From positions 65,415,054 to 65,479,053 of the forward strand of contig CM077028.1 of the NCBI GenBank assembly GCA_039090855.1: a stretch of DNA of 64,000 bases, read 5' to 3'. A program made the translations under genes and the position numbers. Shown here piece after piece: positions 55,095-64,000 of the stretch (position 1 is the first letter of the stretch; each line of letters starts with the position of its first letter). Below the pieces are notes generated by a model, which saw only the letters and a program-made list of their open reading frames with translations, did no database searches and was not told the DNA's origin. The stretch comes from Macrothele yani. Taxonomy: Eukaryota; Arthropoda; Arachnida; Araneae; Macrothelidae.

Positions 55095-55540
55095 TCCAGT
55101 CCTCTTTCAATACACAGTTTAGATCGTTCCAAAAGTCTCTAAGGTGCCATGGGGGAAGCCATTTTTTGGAATGTTCTTCAGGTACGTTGCCACTGTCCTT
55201 TGAATGCCTCGAACGGACCTGTATCGTCTACCTTTCGTGGATATTTTGAGTTTTGGGAACATAAAAAAGTCTGTTGGATCTAAATCCCGCGAGTAGGGGG
55301 AGGGGGAATGTATGACCCTTGTCACTTAGGTTTTAACCAAAAACTGGGTAACAATGGTCGAGGTGTGCGGTGGTGCATTTTCATGGAGGAGGAATCAAGT
55401 TCCCACTTCGATGAAATGCTGCCTAACTCGAGAAGGCGATTCATGACTTCCTTGCTGAATAAGCCTTTGACTATTTGTCCTTCAGGCACAAATTCACGGT
55501 GGATAATCCCACAAGAATCGAAGAGCATAATGATGATCGG
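55095..55540 (-). pseudogene. mariner transposase catalytic fragment
   Basis: Minus-strand frames read MLFDSCGIIHREFVPEGQIV (about 55528-55470), matching the mariner segment after the first catalytic Asp. ENAPPHTSTIVTQFL follows (second block, about 55388-55344), where the usual Asp of HDN is Glu. The third block SRDLDPTDFFMFPKLK (about 55296-55245) comes next, then a tail ending SKLCIERGLDYVN in another frame near 55110. Stops near 55330 and frame changes show inactivity. The DNA-binding half is missing. Exactly where it should continue, the sequence becomes the 21-bp minisatellite. Confidence 0.82.
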
Positions 55541-55785
55541 TTTGATTTCCGACTTTAAATCCCATGATTTTCGACTTTACATTTCAGGATTTTCGACTTT
55601 ACATCTCATGATTTTCGACTTTACATCTCCCGATTTTCGACTTTACATCTCACGATTTTCGACTTTACATCTCACGATTTTCGACTTTACATCCCATGAT
55701 TTTCGACTTTACATCTCACGATTTTCGACTTTACATCTCACGATTTTCGACTTTACATCCCATGATATTCGACTTTACATCCCTC
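55541..55785 (+). repeat. 21-bp minisatellite, about 11-12 copies
   Basis: The unit GATTTTCGACTTTACATCTC(A) is repeated with little variation. The unit length is a multiple of three, so open frames run through it on both strands without implying a protein. Confidence 0.95.
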
Positions 55786-55876
55786 ACCTTCTTTTGCGTT
55801 GGTTTTCCCGGACTTGAATTCGCTAGTTTGTCGTTTCGTGGATGGGTCATACTCAAAAATACTCAAAGCTTTCTAC

Positions 55877-56751
55877 TAGAGATGGGTGGTTTGCTACTGA
55901 TCCGCTACAAATGACCCGGTCGACAGAGTGAACGAAAAGTTCCGTTCAGTGATTCCAGCAAATCTCGTTCGCCGTTCGCTTCAGTCGTTTCGTTCGTCTT
56001 GTCGGAGCTGCTATTTTGTTGAGGATTTATTAGTTTCTAGATCGATGATTTTTTCGTGTTACTAGAACCATCTTATAACCATTTTATCTTTGGTTTTATC
56101 TAATAGTTTGCAGTGAAATGAAGATATATCGCATTTTTTAAATTCTATGTTTTTCATATTTTGAGCTTTTTCATTACGGTTTCACTCACAAGATGGGGAC
56201 ACCAGCTTAGAACTCTGACCGTACTGCTGTTCTGTAATATGTAGCTCGTATTCGTTGATATTTAATTTGCAAATGCATATTAATAAATACTAAAGGCAGT
56301 ATTTGTTGGCAGGGAGGGGGGGGGGATTTCAACCCTGTGGAGCACCTTTGGGATGTATTTTCATACCCATCTCGTCACGCCATCTCTGCACGGGCCACGT
56401 TTTGTGAACAAGGGCATGCGCTGTTGGTAAAAGAAAGCGCCTTCGCCGTACTATTGCCATAATTTTTGGGAGCAAAGAATTGTCGAGAATATCATGATAG
56501 GCCACAGAGTGAAACAATTGATTAAAAAAATCGTCACACATCACTCTAAAACGTTTAATTTATATACAACTGATAACTTTATGAACATACACCAACCAAG
56601 GAGGTTGACATCGACCGTCACCAACAGGAAGGGACGTCACACTATTTCCTGCTTCCAGCGAACGAAACGAAAGGGTCTTTTAAACGGATCACTTTAGTGA
56701 CCCGATCTAAAAGATCCGGATCGCGTAAAGGAACGAATCCGCCCACCACTA
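55877..56751. mobile_element. hAT-type MITE carrying a Tc1 fragment
   Basis: The left end reads TAGAGATGGGTGG. The right end, reverse-complemented, reads TAGTGGTGGGCGGATTCG. The flanking octamers CTTTCTAC and GTTTCTAT resemble an 8-bp target duplication. Internal ends hold CGTTC/GAACG-rich subterminal sequence. Part of the interior (56300-56545) matches the Tc1-like relic at 56930-57310. Confidence 0.7.
56300..56545 (-). pseudogene. Tc1-like transposase fragment inside hAT-type MITE
   Basis: Minus-strand [13 protein letters not shown] followed by a shifted frame with HALVHKTWPVQRWRDEMGMK corresponds to the region around the second catalytic Asp of fish-type Tc1 transposases (AYxDILDxxLLP, then DNAPxHKA). 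It ends at a 10-bp G run (56316-56325). It is homologous to 57040-57250. Confidence 0.65.
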
Positions 56752-56929
56752 GTTTCTATCAAAAGATCATCAAATTTCAAAATGAATATGGAAACTTTAC
56801 TTTGAGTTTGTACTGTTTTGGTGTTTAAAATGTTGCGAAGGAATTGTCGGGAGGTTGCCCCCACCACCCTTCCCCGATAGTCGGCGGAGGGGGCAACCGG
56901 TAAGAGTGATACTTATGAAAACAAATTCC

Positions 56930-57310
56930 GATGTCCGGCAAGCTGTTTTAAATACTACCTCATTGGCCTGGCTCGTAGTCGGTGCTCCAGTTCATTCCAA
57001 ATGTTCTCCACAGAGTTGAAATCACCCCTATGTTCAGACCACAGGGGGAGGGGGGGGGGATTTCAACACTGTGGAGCACCTTCGGGATGTATTTTCACAC
57101 CCATCTCGTCAAGCCATCTCTGCACGGACCTCGTTTTGTGAACAAGGGCATGTGCTGTTGGTAAAAGAAAGCGCCTTCGCCGTACTGTTGCCATAATTTT
57201 GGGAGAAAAGAATTGTCGAGAATATCATGATAGGCAAAAGAGTTAAGATTCCCGGGCAATAGAAATAAAGGTCCCTGCCGAAACCATGAAAAACTACCCC
57301 AGCGCATAAT
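56930..57310 (-). pseudogene. Tc1-like transposase relic
   Basis: Minus-strand translation gives [20 protein letters not shown] (about 57290-57230), then [20 protein letters not shown] near 57185-57125, where QQHM replaces the expected QxDNA. After a G-run interruption at 57050-57059 a further segment, DFNSVENIWNELEHRLRARP, lies near 57025-56965. This is the third catalytic block with its Glu. A local duplication of TTTCAAC...GTGGAG flanks the G run, suggesting slippage or rearrangement there. No terminal repeats were recognised. Confidence 0.7.
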
Positions 57311-57367
57311 GCCTCCTAAGTAGAAATATGTGGTGTTTCACAGGCGAACGGATGGACATTGTGATTC

Positions 57368-57591
57368 GCAGCCCCGGTGGCGCAATGGTCTAAGCGATGG
57401 CCTCTGATCATTCGTCCGAAGGGGTCCGGGTTCGAATCCCGGTGAGGCATGGTTGTTGTGTTTGTCTTTCGGCACTGGCCCTCTCCCTTCCCTGGAACCA
57501 GTGACCCTAAAATTAGGGACGGACGACTGCTTATAGCCCATTGAGTTGCTCACGGTGGTCGTTAAACCTCCAATAAAAAAAAACAAAAAAA
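57368..57591 (+). mobile_element. SINE family 1, young copy
   Basis: An exact 11-bp target duplication ACATTGTGATT lies at 57357-57367 and 57592-57602. It starts CGCAGCCCCGGTGGCGCAAT and has an intact B box and an A-rich tail. Confidence 0.95.
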
Positions 57592-57602
57592 ACATTGTGA
57601 TT

Positions 57603-58372
57603 GTATTATAAGCACGTACTGTTTTTCCAAAGACATGCTAAAAGGTGTTCTAAATTATTGCCAGAGTACGACTAAATACATATATCCCATGAGGGTAAGG
57701 TCAACCAATGACAGAAAACATAGATCTAAAAGAGTAAACTGCGTGCAGTGTGTATTTGAAGAAACCAGCTTCGTTTGTTCCTGAATACGCTTAGCAGTTT
57801 TTTTAGAATGATATGTACGTACTGCCACTTCTAGAGAGATTTCTAATGTAAGTTACAATGAACTGAGTTTCGAAAAGAGTTCCTGAAATACGCAACTTTA
57901 AGCCAGTTCTTCGGAGTCACGTTATTTTATTCTTGAAATAGTGCAGTTGAGGATTTAATACCGAAGCACCTAATCTTATAGATTTAATAGCACATGATCA
58001 TAAATCCTGTAACAGAGATAACAGCACAGAGTGCATACTACGTTTGCGTACATCCGTGGACGTAGTACCCACCGATATGAGTCAGTAGCTAAATGAGTCA
58101 GACTCGATAGCAGCATGGTCCCTACATTTCATCAGTTTGCATGACTTGACTGAATTCCAATCATAACCCCAATAAAGAAAGGCTCATAAGGGTTCCGCCA
58201 TGACGTTCAGTATAGAAAGAGCAACGCGAAGCAACAAAATTTACATAAGTGAAAGGTGATCAAGAGCGGAAGGTTAAAAAGACAGCATATGCCACTAAGT
58301 GCAGTCGTTTGACAGAAAAGTTGAACTGGTGACCATGCTTCAGACTCTCTCTCTCTCTCTCTCTATTTGACC
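57603..58372. other. Unassigned spacer with (CT)n
   Basis: A (CT)n tract lies at about 58344-58364. No gene is recognised. Confidence 0.5.
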
Positions 58373-58383
58373 AAATGAGTGAT

Positions 58384-58602
58384 TTTTTTTTTTTATTAGG
58401 GGTTTAACGACCACCGTGAGCAACTCAATGGGCTATAAGCAGTCGCCCGTCCCTAATTTAGGGTCACTGGTTCCAGGGAAGGGAGAGAGCCAGTGCCGTA
58501 AGACAAACACGACATCCATGCCTCACCGGGATTCGAACCCGGACCCCGTTCGGACGAATGATCAGAGGCCATCGCTTAGACCACTGCGCCACCGGGGCGG
58601 CA
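58384..58602 (-). mobile_element. SINE family 1, young copy
   Basis: An exact 11-bp target duplication AAATGAGTGAT lies at 58373-58383 and 58603-58613. It has a T run of 13 (A tail on the minus strand) and an intact GGGATTCGAACCCGG head. Confidence 0.95.
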
Positions 58603-58613
58603 AAATGAGTGAT

Positions 58614-60234
58614 CAATGCATTTCAGTCAGTATTTCCTTTGGTAACATTTTTTAATCTGTATTGCTTCTGAAGCTCATTTGCTTTTGGGGGCAAAATTTA
58701 CATTACTTGTATCCTGGCCTTCCTTTTATTTGATTCATTACGCAATTACCACCATCTGAGCAACGGTGAGTATGTTTATTTAATTACGTCATATCTAGTA
58801 GTTAACGGAGGCACTCAAGCAAAAATACGAATGCAACATTGTTCGAAAATGAATATCTGATTTCGACGCGGAATAAAAATAAGGTAAATGTTCACACGCT
58901 TACTGGATTACGCTGTTCAAAGATCAGCTTTGGAAGCGCGACGTAAAGGAATTCGTATTTTCAAGAGAAGGTGAAATACGCATAAAATTGCCCATGAAGA
59001 CACATATGGATTACAGAAAACGCAATGGAAAATTTATATGCAGCTCGCATCGGCCCGTAAAACGGAGACTAATTTTAGGCGGCAGTAATTCCCCAACGCT
59101 GCCCCATCTAACAGAAGGTAATTTTCTAATGAAGGCACATAAATCGTCAACTTGTTCAAAGCGGTATACGGTTATAAAGAATCCTCACGCTTAGATGGGA
59201 TAATGTTAGCATTAATAAATGATCACAAGAAATGTTAATGAATACGCCCCTGCTACGATTCCCGGGCAATTTGTCATTCGATCGAAGAAATGGGCTGAAT
59301 AATTTATGCCGCACGGTTGAATGTTTCACGAGACGGTCCCCCTATAACAAACACTGCGCTTCACTAGGCACCCTTTTCGTACCGGCGCAGACGAAATAAA
59401 TAATTTATATGGGTAAATAAAAAGGCTATCCTGGTTCACTTGTCGACGGTGATGAGAAAACAAGAGAACGCTGTAAGAACGCGGGGAAGCGTTCAGAGGA
59501 ACATCTCCCGTGACGGCCTAGAAGACAAGCTTGAGAAAGTGCGGGATCATTCATCTTTATGCCGAGTCCTCCACGCGCCGAGCGTCTTTACGTCTTTTTC
59601 TAACCGATCGTGACATACTCGCATCTTGTCGTCGAAGATCCGCCGCATCAACAGCAGCAGCGACGAAAAAGTTTTTCTCCAACTTTCCGAACTCATCCAT
59701 CACGAACAAACACACATCCCCAGCCTGAAGAAATATCTCACATGAAGAATATTTGGGAGAACTTTTACAGGTACATCATGGTTTGTGTCCTTTCCTCGTA
59801 ATATCTCACTACAAAAACAGAATTTCACGTCGCCCCAGGTTAATCGCGCTACTAGTAGGATAATGCTCTTCCTCTTGCTCTTTCTTCTTGCTACAGCATC
59901 GTGAAGCACCGCTAATTCTAGTACATTATTCAGTTTGGCACTTGTAATATGTTACAAACTTATTTCTTTGTGAAAGTGCGTTAAACACCAGTCCAGGCAG
60001 ATACTTGATACTGTTTTAAGTGATTTGAAGCAGAGTATGTAATTTAACTGATTAACTAAAGTTCTTATAGATACTCGTAGACAGCTTCGTTGAATATAAA
60101 TCACACTTAAGAAAGAAGTAACCAAATGGCCGAGTAGAAAAAGTCAGCTAATGACTTTTCGAACTCCAGCAGTTTATTCTGCAAGCACTTTTACTTCAGA
60201 ACATCACACAATATAATCCTCACGTTGTAATACG

Positions 60235-60235
<1 letters not shown>
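58614..60235. other. Unassigned 1.6-kb stretch, locally GC-richer
   Basis: 59440-59720 is richer in CpG than its surroundings but gives no convincing domain or splice structure. No repeats are recognised. Confidence 0.4.

Positions 60236-60263
<28 letters not shown>
60236..60263. repeat. (TA)n tract at RTE copy C 5' junction
   Basis: Alternating T/A directly precedes the truncated RTE sequence. A matching tract follows its tail at 61739-61764. Confidence 0.95.
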
Positions 60264-60265
<2 letters not shown>

Positions 60266-61738
60266 AGCGAGGAAAAGCTCCAGGAGAAGATGGAATTACT
60301 GTAGACATCATACAAGAAGCAAGTGGAGAAATCGAAACAGTACTCGCCCAAATTTTCACTCGATGCCTTAATGAAGGAAAGATTCCTGAGGATTGGAACA
60401 CCGCTACAATGATCCTGCTACATAAGAAAGGTGACATTGAGGATCTCGGAAACTACAGACCTATCAGCCTCCTATCAGTAGTTTATAAAATCTTCACTAA
60501 AGTTCTTTCACACCGCTTGAAGGTAACACTGGACATGGCTCAACCGAGAGAACAAGCTGGATTCAGGAGTGGCTACAGCACAATAGATCATATCCACGTG
60601 CTGAGAGAACTAATTGAAAGAGCGAGGGAATATGAGCTTCCATTGTGCATGGCTTTTATCGATTATGAAAAAGCCTTTGATTCGGTGAAACCATCAGCAG
60701 TTACAATGGCTCTGAAAACCTGCGGTATTGAAGATGCATACATTAATATTGTTAATAACATCTATGAAAATGCAAGTGCAAAGATTAGGCTGTTTGAAAA
60801 TACAACACACGTAAAAATTGGAAAGGGAGTGAGACAAGGTGACCCCATATCTCCGAAGCTCTTTAATGCCACATTGGAGGGTGTTTTTCAGTCGCTGAGC
60901 TGGGAAAACAAGGGGATAAAGATTAATGGAGATTATCTAACCCACCTTCGTTTTGCTGATGACGTAGTCATTTTTGCAACTACCCCATCAGAGCTGCAGA
61001 GTATGATCCAGGAACTTGCTGACAAGAGTAAAGAAGTGGGATTAAAAATGAACTTTCAGAAGACAAAAGTGATGTTCAATGCTTTTACAAGAAATGAAGA
61101 TTTATCGATTGATGGAGAAAAGCTGGAGATAACAGACACGTATGTTTATCTTGGACAGCAGATATCAAGTGAGGGTCACATTGATGAAGAAATTAATCGG
61201 CGTACAAAACTTGCCTGGAGAGCTTTTGGAAGAAACAGCATAATTTTCAAGAGCAATATGCCATTATGTCTTAAAAGAAAAGTGTTTGATCAATGCATCC
61301 TTCCAGTGCTTACGTATGGTGCAGAGACGTGGACCTTAACTAAAAGAGACATACAAAGGCTGCAGACAACTCAAAGTAGCATGGAGAGGTGCATACTTGG
61401 TGTAACCAGGAGAGATAAGAAGAGGAACTCGTGGATCCGAAAAATGACAAGAGTGGAAGACATCATGATCAGAGTAAAATCCCTGAAATGGCCATGGGCT
61501 GGACATACTGCCAGAAGGACAGATCATCGATGGACAGCCGAAAATGTAGATTGGATTCCAAGGGACAGGAAAAGACCCAGAAGAAGACCACATGGGAGAT
61601 GGGTGGATGAAATTCGAAAGTATGCAGGGGTGACATGGAGGAGACTGGCACAAGACAGACTGTTGTGGAGGAAACTTGGGGAGACCTTCGTCCAGCAGTG
61701 GATTGATAATGGTTGACAATGATGATGATGATGATGAT
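60264..61738 (+). mobile_element. RTE-like copy C, 5'-truncated
   Basis: Begins within the reverse transcriptase (AAGCGAGGAAAAGCTCCAGG) and ends in (ATG)n at 61718-61738. It is flanked by (TA)n on both sides, compatible with insertion into a TA microsatellite. Confidence 0.92.
60265..61716 (+). pseudogene. Reverse transcriptase domain of RTE copy C, frame intact
   Basis: An uninterrupted frame from KRGKAPGEDG to the stop at 61714-61716 (about 483 codons). Reverse transcriptase motifs are [16 protein letters not shown] (about 60460), [25 protein letters not shown] (about 60655), GVRQGDPISPKLFN (about 60826) and FADDVVIFA (about 60952; the catalytic Asp pair). The maturase/thumb-like region and the C-terminal Trp/Arg-rich segment WAGHTARRTDHRW, RRPHGRWVDEIRK and ETFVQQWIDNG complete it. 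It lacks the endonuclease and start codon, so it is a truncated insertion. The absence of any lesion over 1.45 kb suggests it is younger than copies A and B. Confidence 0.9.
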
Positions 61739-61764
61739 GATATATATATATATATATATATATA
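61739..61764. repeat. (TA)n tract between RTE copies C and D
   Basis: Alternating T/A between the (ATG)n tail of C and the 5' end of D. Confidence 0.95.
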
Positions 61765-64000
61765 AAGTGAAAGGGATGTAAGGTCAGGTGATGCGTAACA
61801 TCACAGCCTCTCCTTGACAAATGTCAACCCCGCCTTCTCGTGGTGCATCCTGTTCCCACTAAAGGGGCTCTGACGACCGCCCATAGCGGTATAACTATAC
61901 CATCGGGATTAGAGGAAATTCTATCCCACACTCACCAACCCGCTTGGCCAGCGTGGTGAGTTATGGCCAAACCCCTCCAAAATGACTCCACAACTTAAAT
62001 CTTGGCCCTCAGTCTCCGGCAGCTGGAATGTACCTGGCCAAGGCAGCGGCCAGTGCGACATGAAGGCAGAGGGTGCTAAGAATCCCCGGAGGACCGGACT
62101 AGGCTGCCATCTGATGCTGACCTTGGCAACGTACAATGGACGCTCCCTATCTTCTGATTCAAGGCTTCTTGAATTGCAAGAGGAACTACAAAGGATCCAG
62201 TGGGACATCGTGGGGCTAAGTGAGGTAAGGAGAAAAGGAGAAGATCTCATCAAACTGAAAAGTGGACATCTCTTCTACTATCGTGGGACAGATACTGGCA
62301 GAACTAGTGGTGTTGGATTTATAATAAACAAGAAACTGAAGGATAAAGTGGTAGAAGTTGAAAGTTCCTCTGACAGAGCTGCACGACTCGTTATCCAACA
62401 ATCGAGAAGATACCAGGCTCAGATTATTCAAACTTATGCACCCACCACAAGTCATTCTGAAGAAGAAATTGAAGAATTTTATGAGGAAATTTGTCATCTA
62501 AATAATAAAGGTAAGCAGCACTTGAAAATAATATTGGGAGATTTCAATGCAAAAATAGGGCAACGGCAACAGAATGAAACTTCAGTAGGTAAATTCGGTC
62601 ACGGCAAGAGAAACCAGCGTGGAAATACTCTCGTTGAGTTTGCAGAGGCAGAAGGGTTTTTCATCTTGAACTCCTTCTTCAAGAAAAAGCCACACAGGAA
62701 ATGGACATGGAGACATCCAAATGGGATGACAAGTGAAATTGATTTTATTATGTGTAACAAAAAATTCGTCATAGAAGACTGCAGTGTGCTAAACAAGTTC
62801 AACACAGGTAGTGACCATAGATTGGTGAGATGTAAGATGCACCTCAACACTAAACTTGAACGTGGCAAGCTCATAAGACAAACAAAATCTATTGACATAA
62901 CCAACCTTAAAAAACACCATAATACCTTCAAGTTGGAACTGAAGAACAGGTTCTCTGCTTTAGAAGGCCTAACATCGGAAGAAGTGGACATCTCTGAAGT
63001 TAACAGAAAAGTAACCAAAGCTCTTATGGAAACAGCAACAAAATTAGCTGGGTCTAAGAACAAGTTGCATGTAAATAAATTATCAGGAAAAACGAAAATG
63101 TTGATGCAAAAAAGAAGAGAGATGAGGACAACTAAAGAAGATGTGACTTCCAAAGTGGAATATATAGAGCTATGCAAGACAGTACGAAAAAGTATCACTG
63201 AAGACGTAAGAAAATTCAACTGTGAACTAGTGAGGAAAGCAATTGAAAACAACCAAAGCCTAAAGATAGCAAAGGGACATCTCAGTAAGGGAAGAAAACA
63301 GATTATGGCACTGAGAAAAGAAGATGGTTCTGTAACAAGAAATAGAGGCGAAATTTTGACAAGAGTGAAAGATTTCTACTCCAAATTATATGAAAGGGAT
63401 GATACATGCACTCCAGACATCATGAAAGATACCAGTACCAGAGTTCCTCCAGTCCTTCCAGCAGAAGTTGCACATGCAATCAAGAACATGAAGCGGGGAA
63501 AAGCTCCAGGAGAAGATGGAATTACTGTAGACATCATACAAGAAGCAAGTGGAGAAATCGAAACAGTACTCGCCCAAATTTTCACTCGATGCCTTAATGA
63601 AGGAAAGATTCCTGAGGATTGGAACACCGCTACAATGATCCTGCTTCATAAGAAAGATGACATTGAGGATCTCGGAAACTACAGACCTATCAGCCTCCTA
63701 TCAGTAGTTTATAAAATCTTCACTAAAGTTCTTTCACACCGCTTGAAGATAACACTGGACATGGCTCAACCGAGAGAACAAGCTGGATTCAGGAGTGGCT
63801 ACAGCACAATAGATCATATCCATGTGCTGAGAGAACTAATTGAAAGAGCGAGAGAATATGAACTTCCATTGTGCATGGCTTTTATCGATTATGAAAAAGC
63901 CTTTGATTCGGTGAAGCCATCAGCAGTTACAATGGCTCTGAAAACCTGCGGTATTGAAGATGCATACATTAATATTGTTAATAACATCTATGAAAATGCA
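61765..64000 (+). mobile_element. RTE-like copy D, 5' complete, continues beyond the window
   Basis: Begins at about 61765 (AAGTGAAAGGGATGTAAGGT) with about 215 bp of 5' untranslated sequence, which no other copy in the window retains. It shares GTACAATGGACGCTCCCTAT and all downstream sequence with copy B. Confidence 0.88.
61982..64000 (+). CDS. Endonuclease/reverse transcriptase polyprotein, copy D (open to window edge)
   Basis: An open frame of about 673 codons from ATG 61982 (MTPQLKSWPS). A TAG lies in frame upstream near 61911, and later in-frame ATGs at 62060 and 62114 are alternatives. The APE-type endonuclease is complete: LATYNGRSL (about 62121), IVGLSEVRR (Glu, about 62206), QTYAPTT (about 62428), GDFNAKIG (about 62537), SEIDFIM (about 62732) and SDHRLV (about 62811). 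The linker and the first reverse transcriptase motifs follow: GEDGITVD (about 63511), PISLLS (about 63689) and [11 protein letters not shown] (about 63890). The catalytic FADD box lies beyond the edge. None of the lesions of copies A or B is present. It would nick host DNA and copy its RNA in cis. If the remainder matches copy C, the whole protein would be about 1000 residues, normal for the clade. Confidence 0.9.
   Translation, partial: MTPQLKSWPSVSGSWNVPGQGSGQCDMKAEGAKNPRRTGLGCHLMLTLATYNGRSLSSDSRLLELQEELQRIQWDIVGLSEVRRKGEDLIKLKSGHLFYYRGTDTGRTSGVGFIINKKLKDKVVEVESSSDRAARLVIQQSRRYQAQIIQTYAPTTSHSEEEIEEFYEEICHLNNKGKQHLKIILGDFNAKIGQRQQNETSVGKFGHGKRNQRGNTLVEFAEAEGFFILNSFFKKKPHRKWTWRHPNGMTSEIDFIMCNKKFVIEDCSVLNKFNTGSDHRLVRCKMHLNTKLERGKLIRQTKSIDITNLKKHHNTFKLELKNRFSALEGLTSEEVDISEVNRKVTKALMETATKLAGSKNKLHVNKLSGKTKMLMQKRREMRTTKEDVTSKVEYIELCKTVRKSITEDVRKFNCELVRKAIENNQSLKIAKGHLSKGRKQIMALRKEDGSVTRNRGEILTRVKDFYSKLYERDDTCTPDIMKDTSTRVPPVLPAEVAHAIKNMKRGKAPGEDGITVDIIQEASGEIETVLAQIFTRCLNEGKIPEDWNTATMILLHKKDDIEDLGNYRPISLLSVVYKIFTKVLSHRLKITLDMAQPREQAGFRSGYSTIDHIHVLRELIERAREYELPLCMAFIDYEKAFDSVKPSAVTMALKTCGIEDAYINIVNNIYENA

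Noticed and set aside
55308..55817. Open frame of 169 codons with a seven-residue repeat
   Set aside because: It is read through the 21-bp minisatellite and the antisense of a mariner relic; open frames occur because 21 is a multiple of three.
57368..57450. Possible tRNA gene with strong A and B boxes
   Set aside because: The same sequence with its extended body, A tail and target duplications occurs about eleven times; it is SINE family 1.
59440..59720. CpG-richer segment as an exon or conserved element
   Set aside because: Open frames here lack domain patterns and consistent splice sites; conservation cannot be judged from one sequence.

Overview
The window looks like intergenic or intronic nuclear DNA from an invertebrate, most likely an arthropod and possibly a chelicerate such as a spider. 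The evidence is AT-rich sequence with almost no long host reading frames, many broken Tc1/mariner transposases with TA target duplications, RTE-like non-LTR retrotransposons ending in (ATG)n, hAT and Penelope relics, tRNA-derived SINEs, and many short ~115-155 bp tandem modules. The species assignment is inference. There are no rRNA genes, no CRISPR arrays and no prokaryotic features. One probable host exon was found (41528-41701, signal peptide plus LDL-receptor class A module).

Left third (1-25 kb): a Tc1-like relic cut by the window edge, then a complete but frameshifted Tc1-like element (983-2528). A hAT transposase relic (3663-6286) carries an inserted MITE and a modular repeat. A 34-bp minisatellite (7313-7850) abuts a 5'-truncated RTE copy (7913-10640). 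A mariner (12977-16124) has had a Tc1-like element inserted into its 3' coding end, and its N-terminal coding segment has been amplified into about six 118-bp units. Further on are SINEs, a 528-bp near-perfect palindrome (21332-21859) and another mariner (21944-23111).

Middle (25-48 kb): an isolated ORF1/gag-like gene with a CCHC knuckle is split by a SINE with a clear 12-bp target duplication (26193-28256). Tc1 and mariner relics follow. Two arrays of ~153-bp modules with three-module higher-order structure lie in opposite orientation (32230-34550 and 45840-47745). Each module carries a CC(G/A)C(T/C)AGGGGGCG-like core that resembles a CTCF site. Between them lie a Tc1-like copy, a nearly full-length RTE pseudogene on the minus strand, the LDLa exon, a Penelope-like fragment, a palindromic minisatellite and a foldback element with a nested 509-bp insertion. 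The second array sits inside a 2.5-kb element with AGGGGC(C/T)GTC... terminal inverted repeats.

Right third (48-64 kb): a second copy of the ~146-bp modular repeat, an inverted pair of SINEs, mariner and Tc1 fragments, a 21-bp minisatellite, a hAT-type MITE, young SINEs with exact target duplications, and two RTE copies head to tail across (TA)n tracts. The last RTE copy has an open frame of about 673 codons (endonuclease plus the start of the reverse transcriptase) that runs off the right edge. It is the best candidate for a recently active element.

The genes do not form a pathway. The biology here is layered transposition (several insertions can be ordered in time), conversion of transposon segments into tandem repeats, and possibly dispersal of architectural-protein-like sites by a modular repeat.
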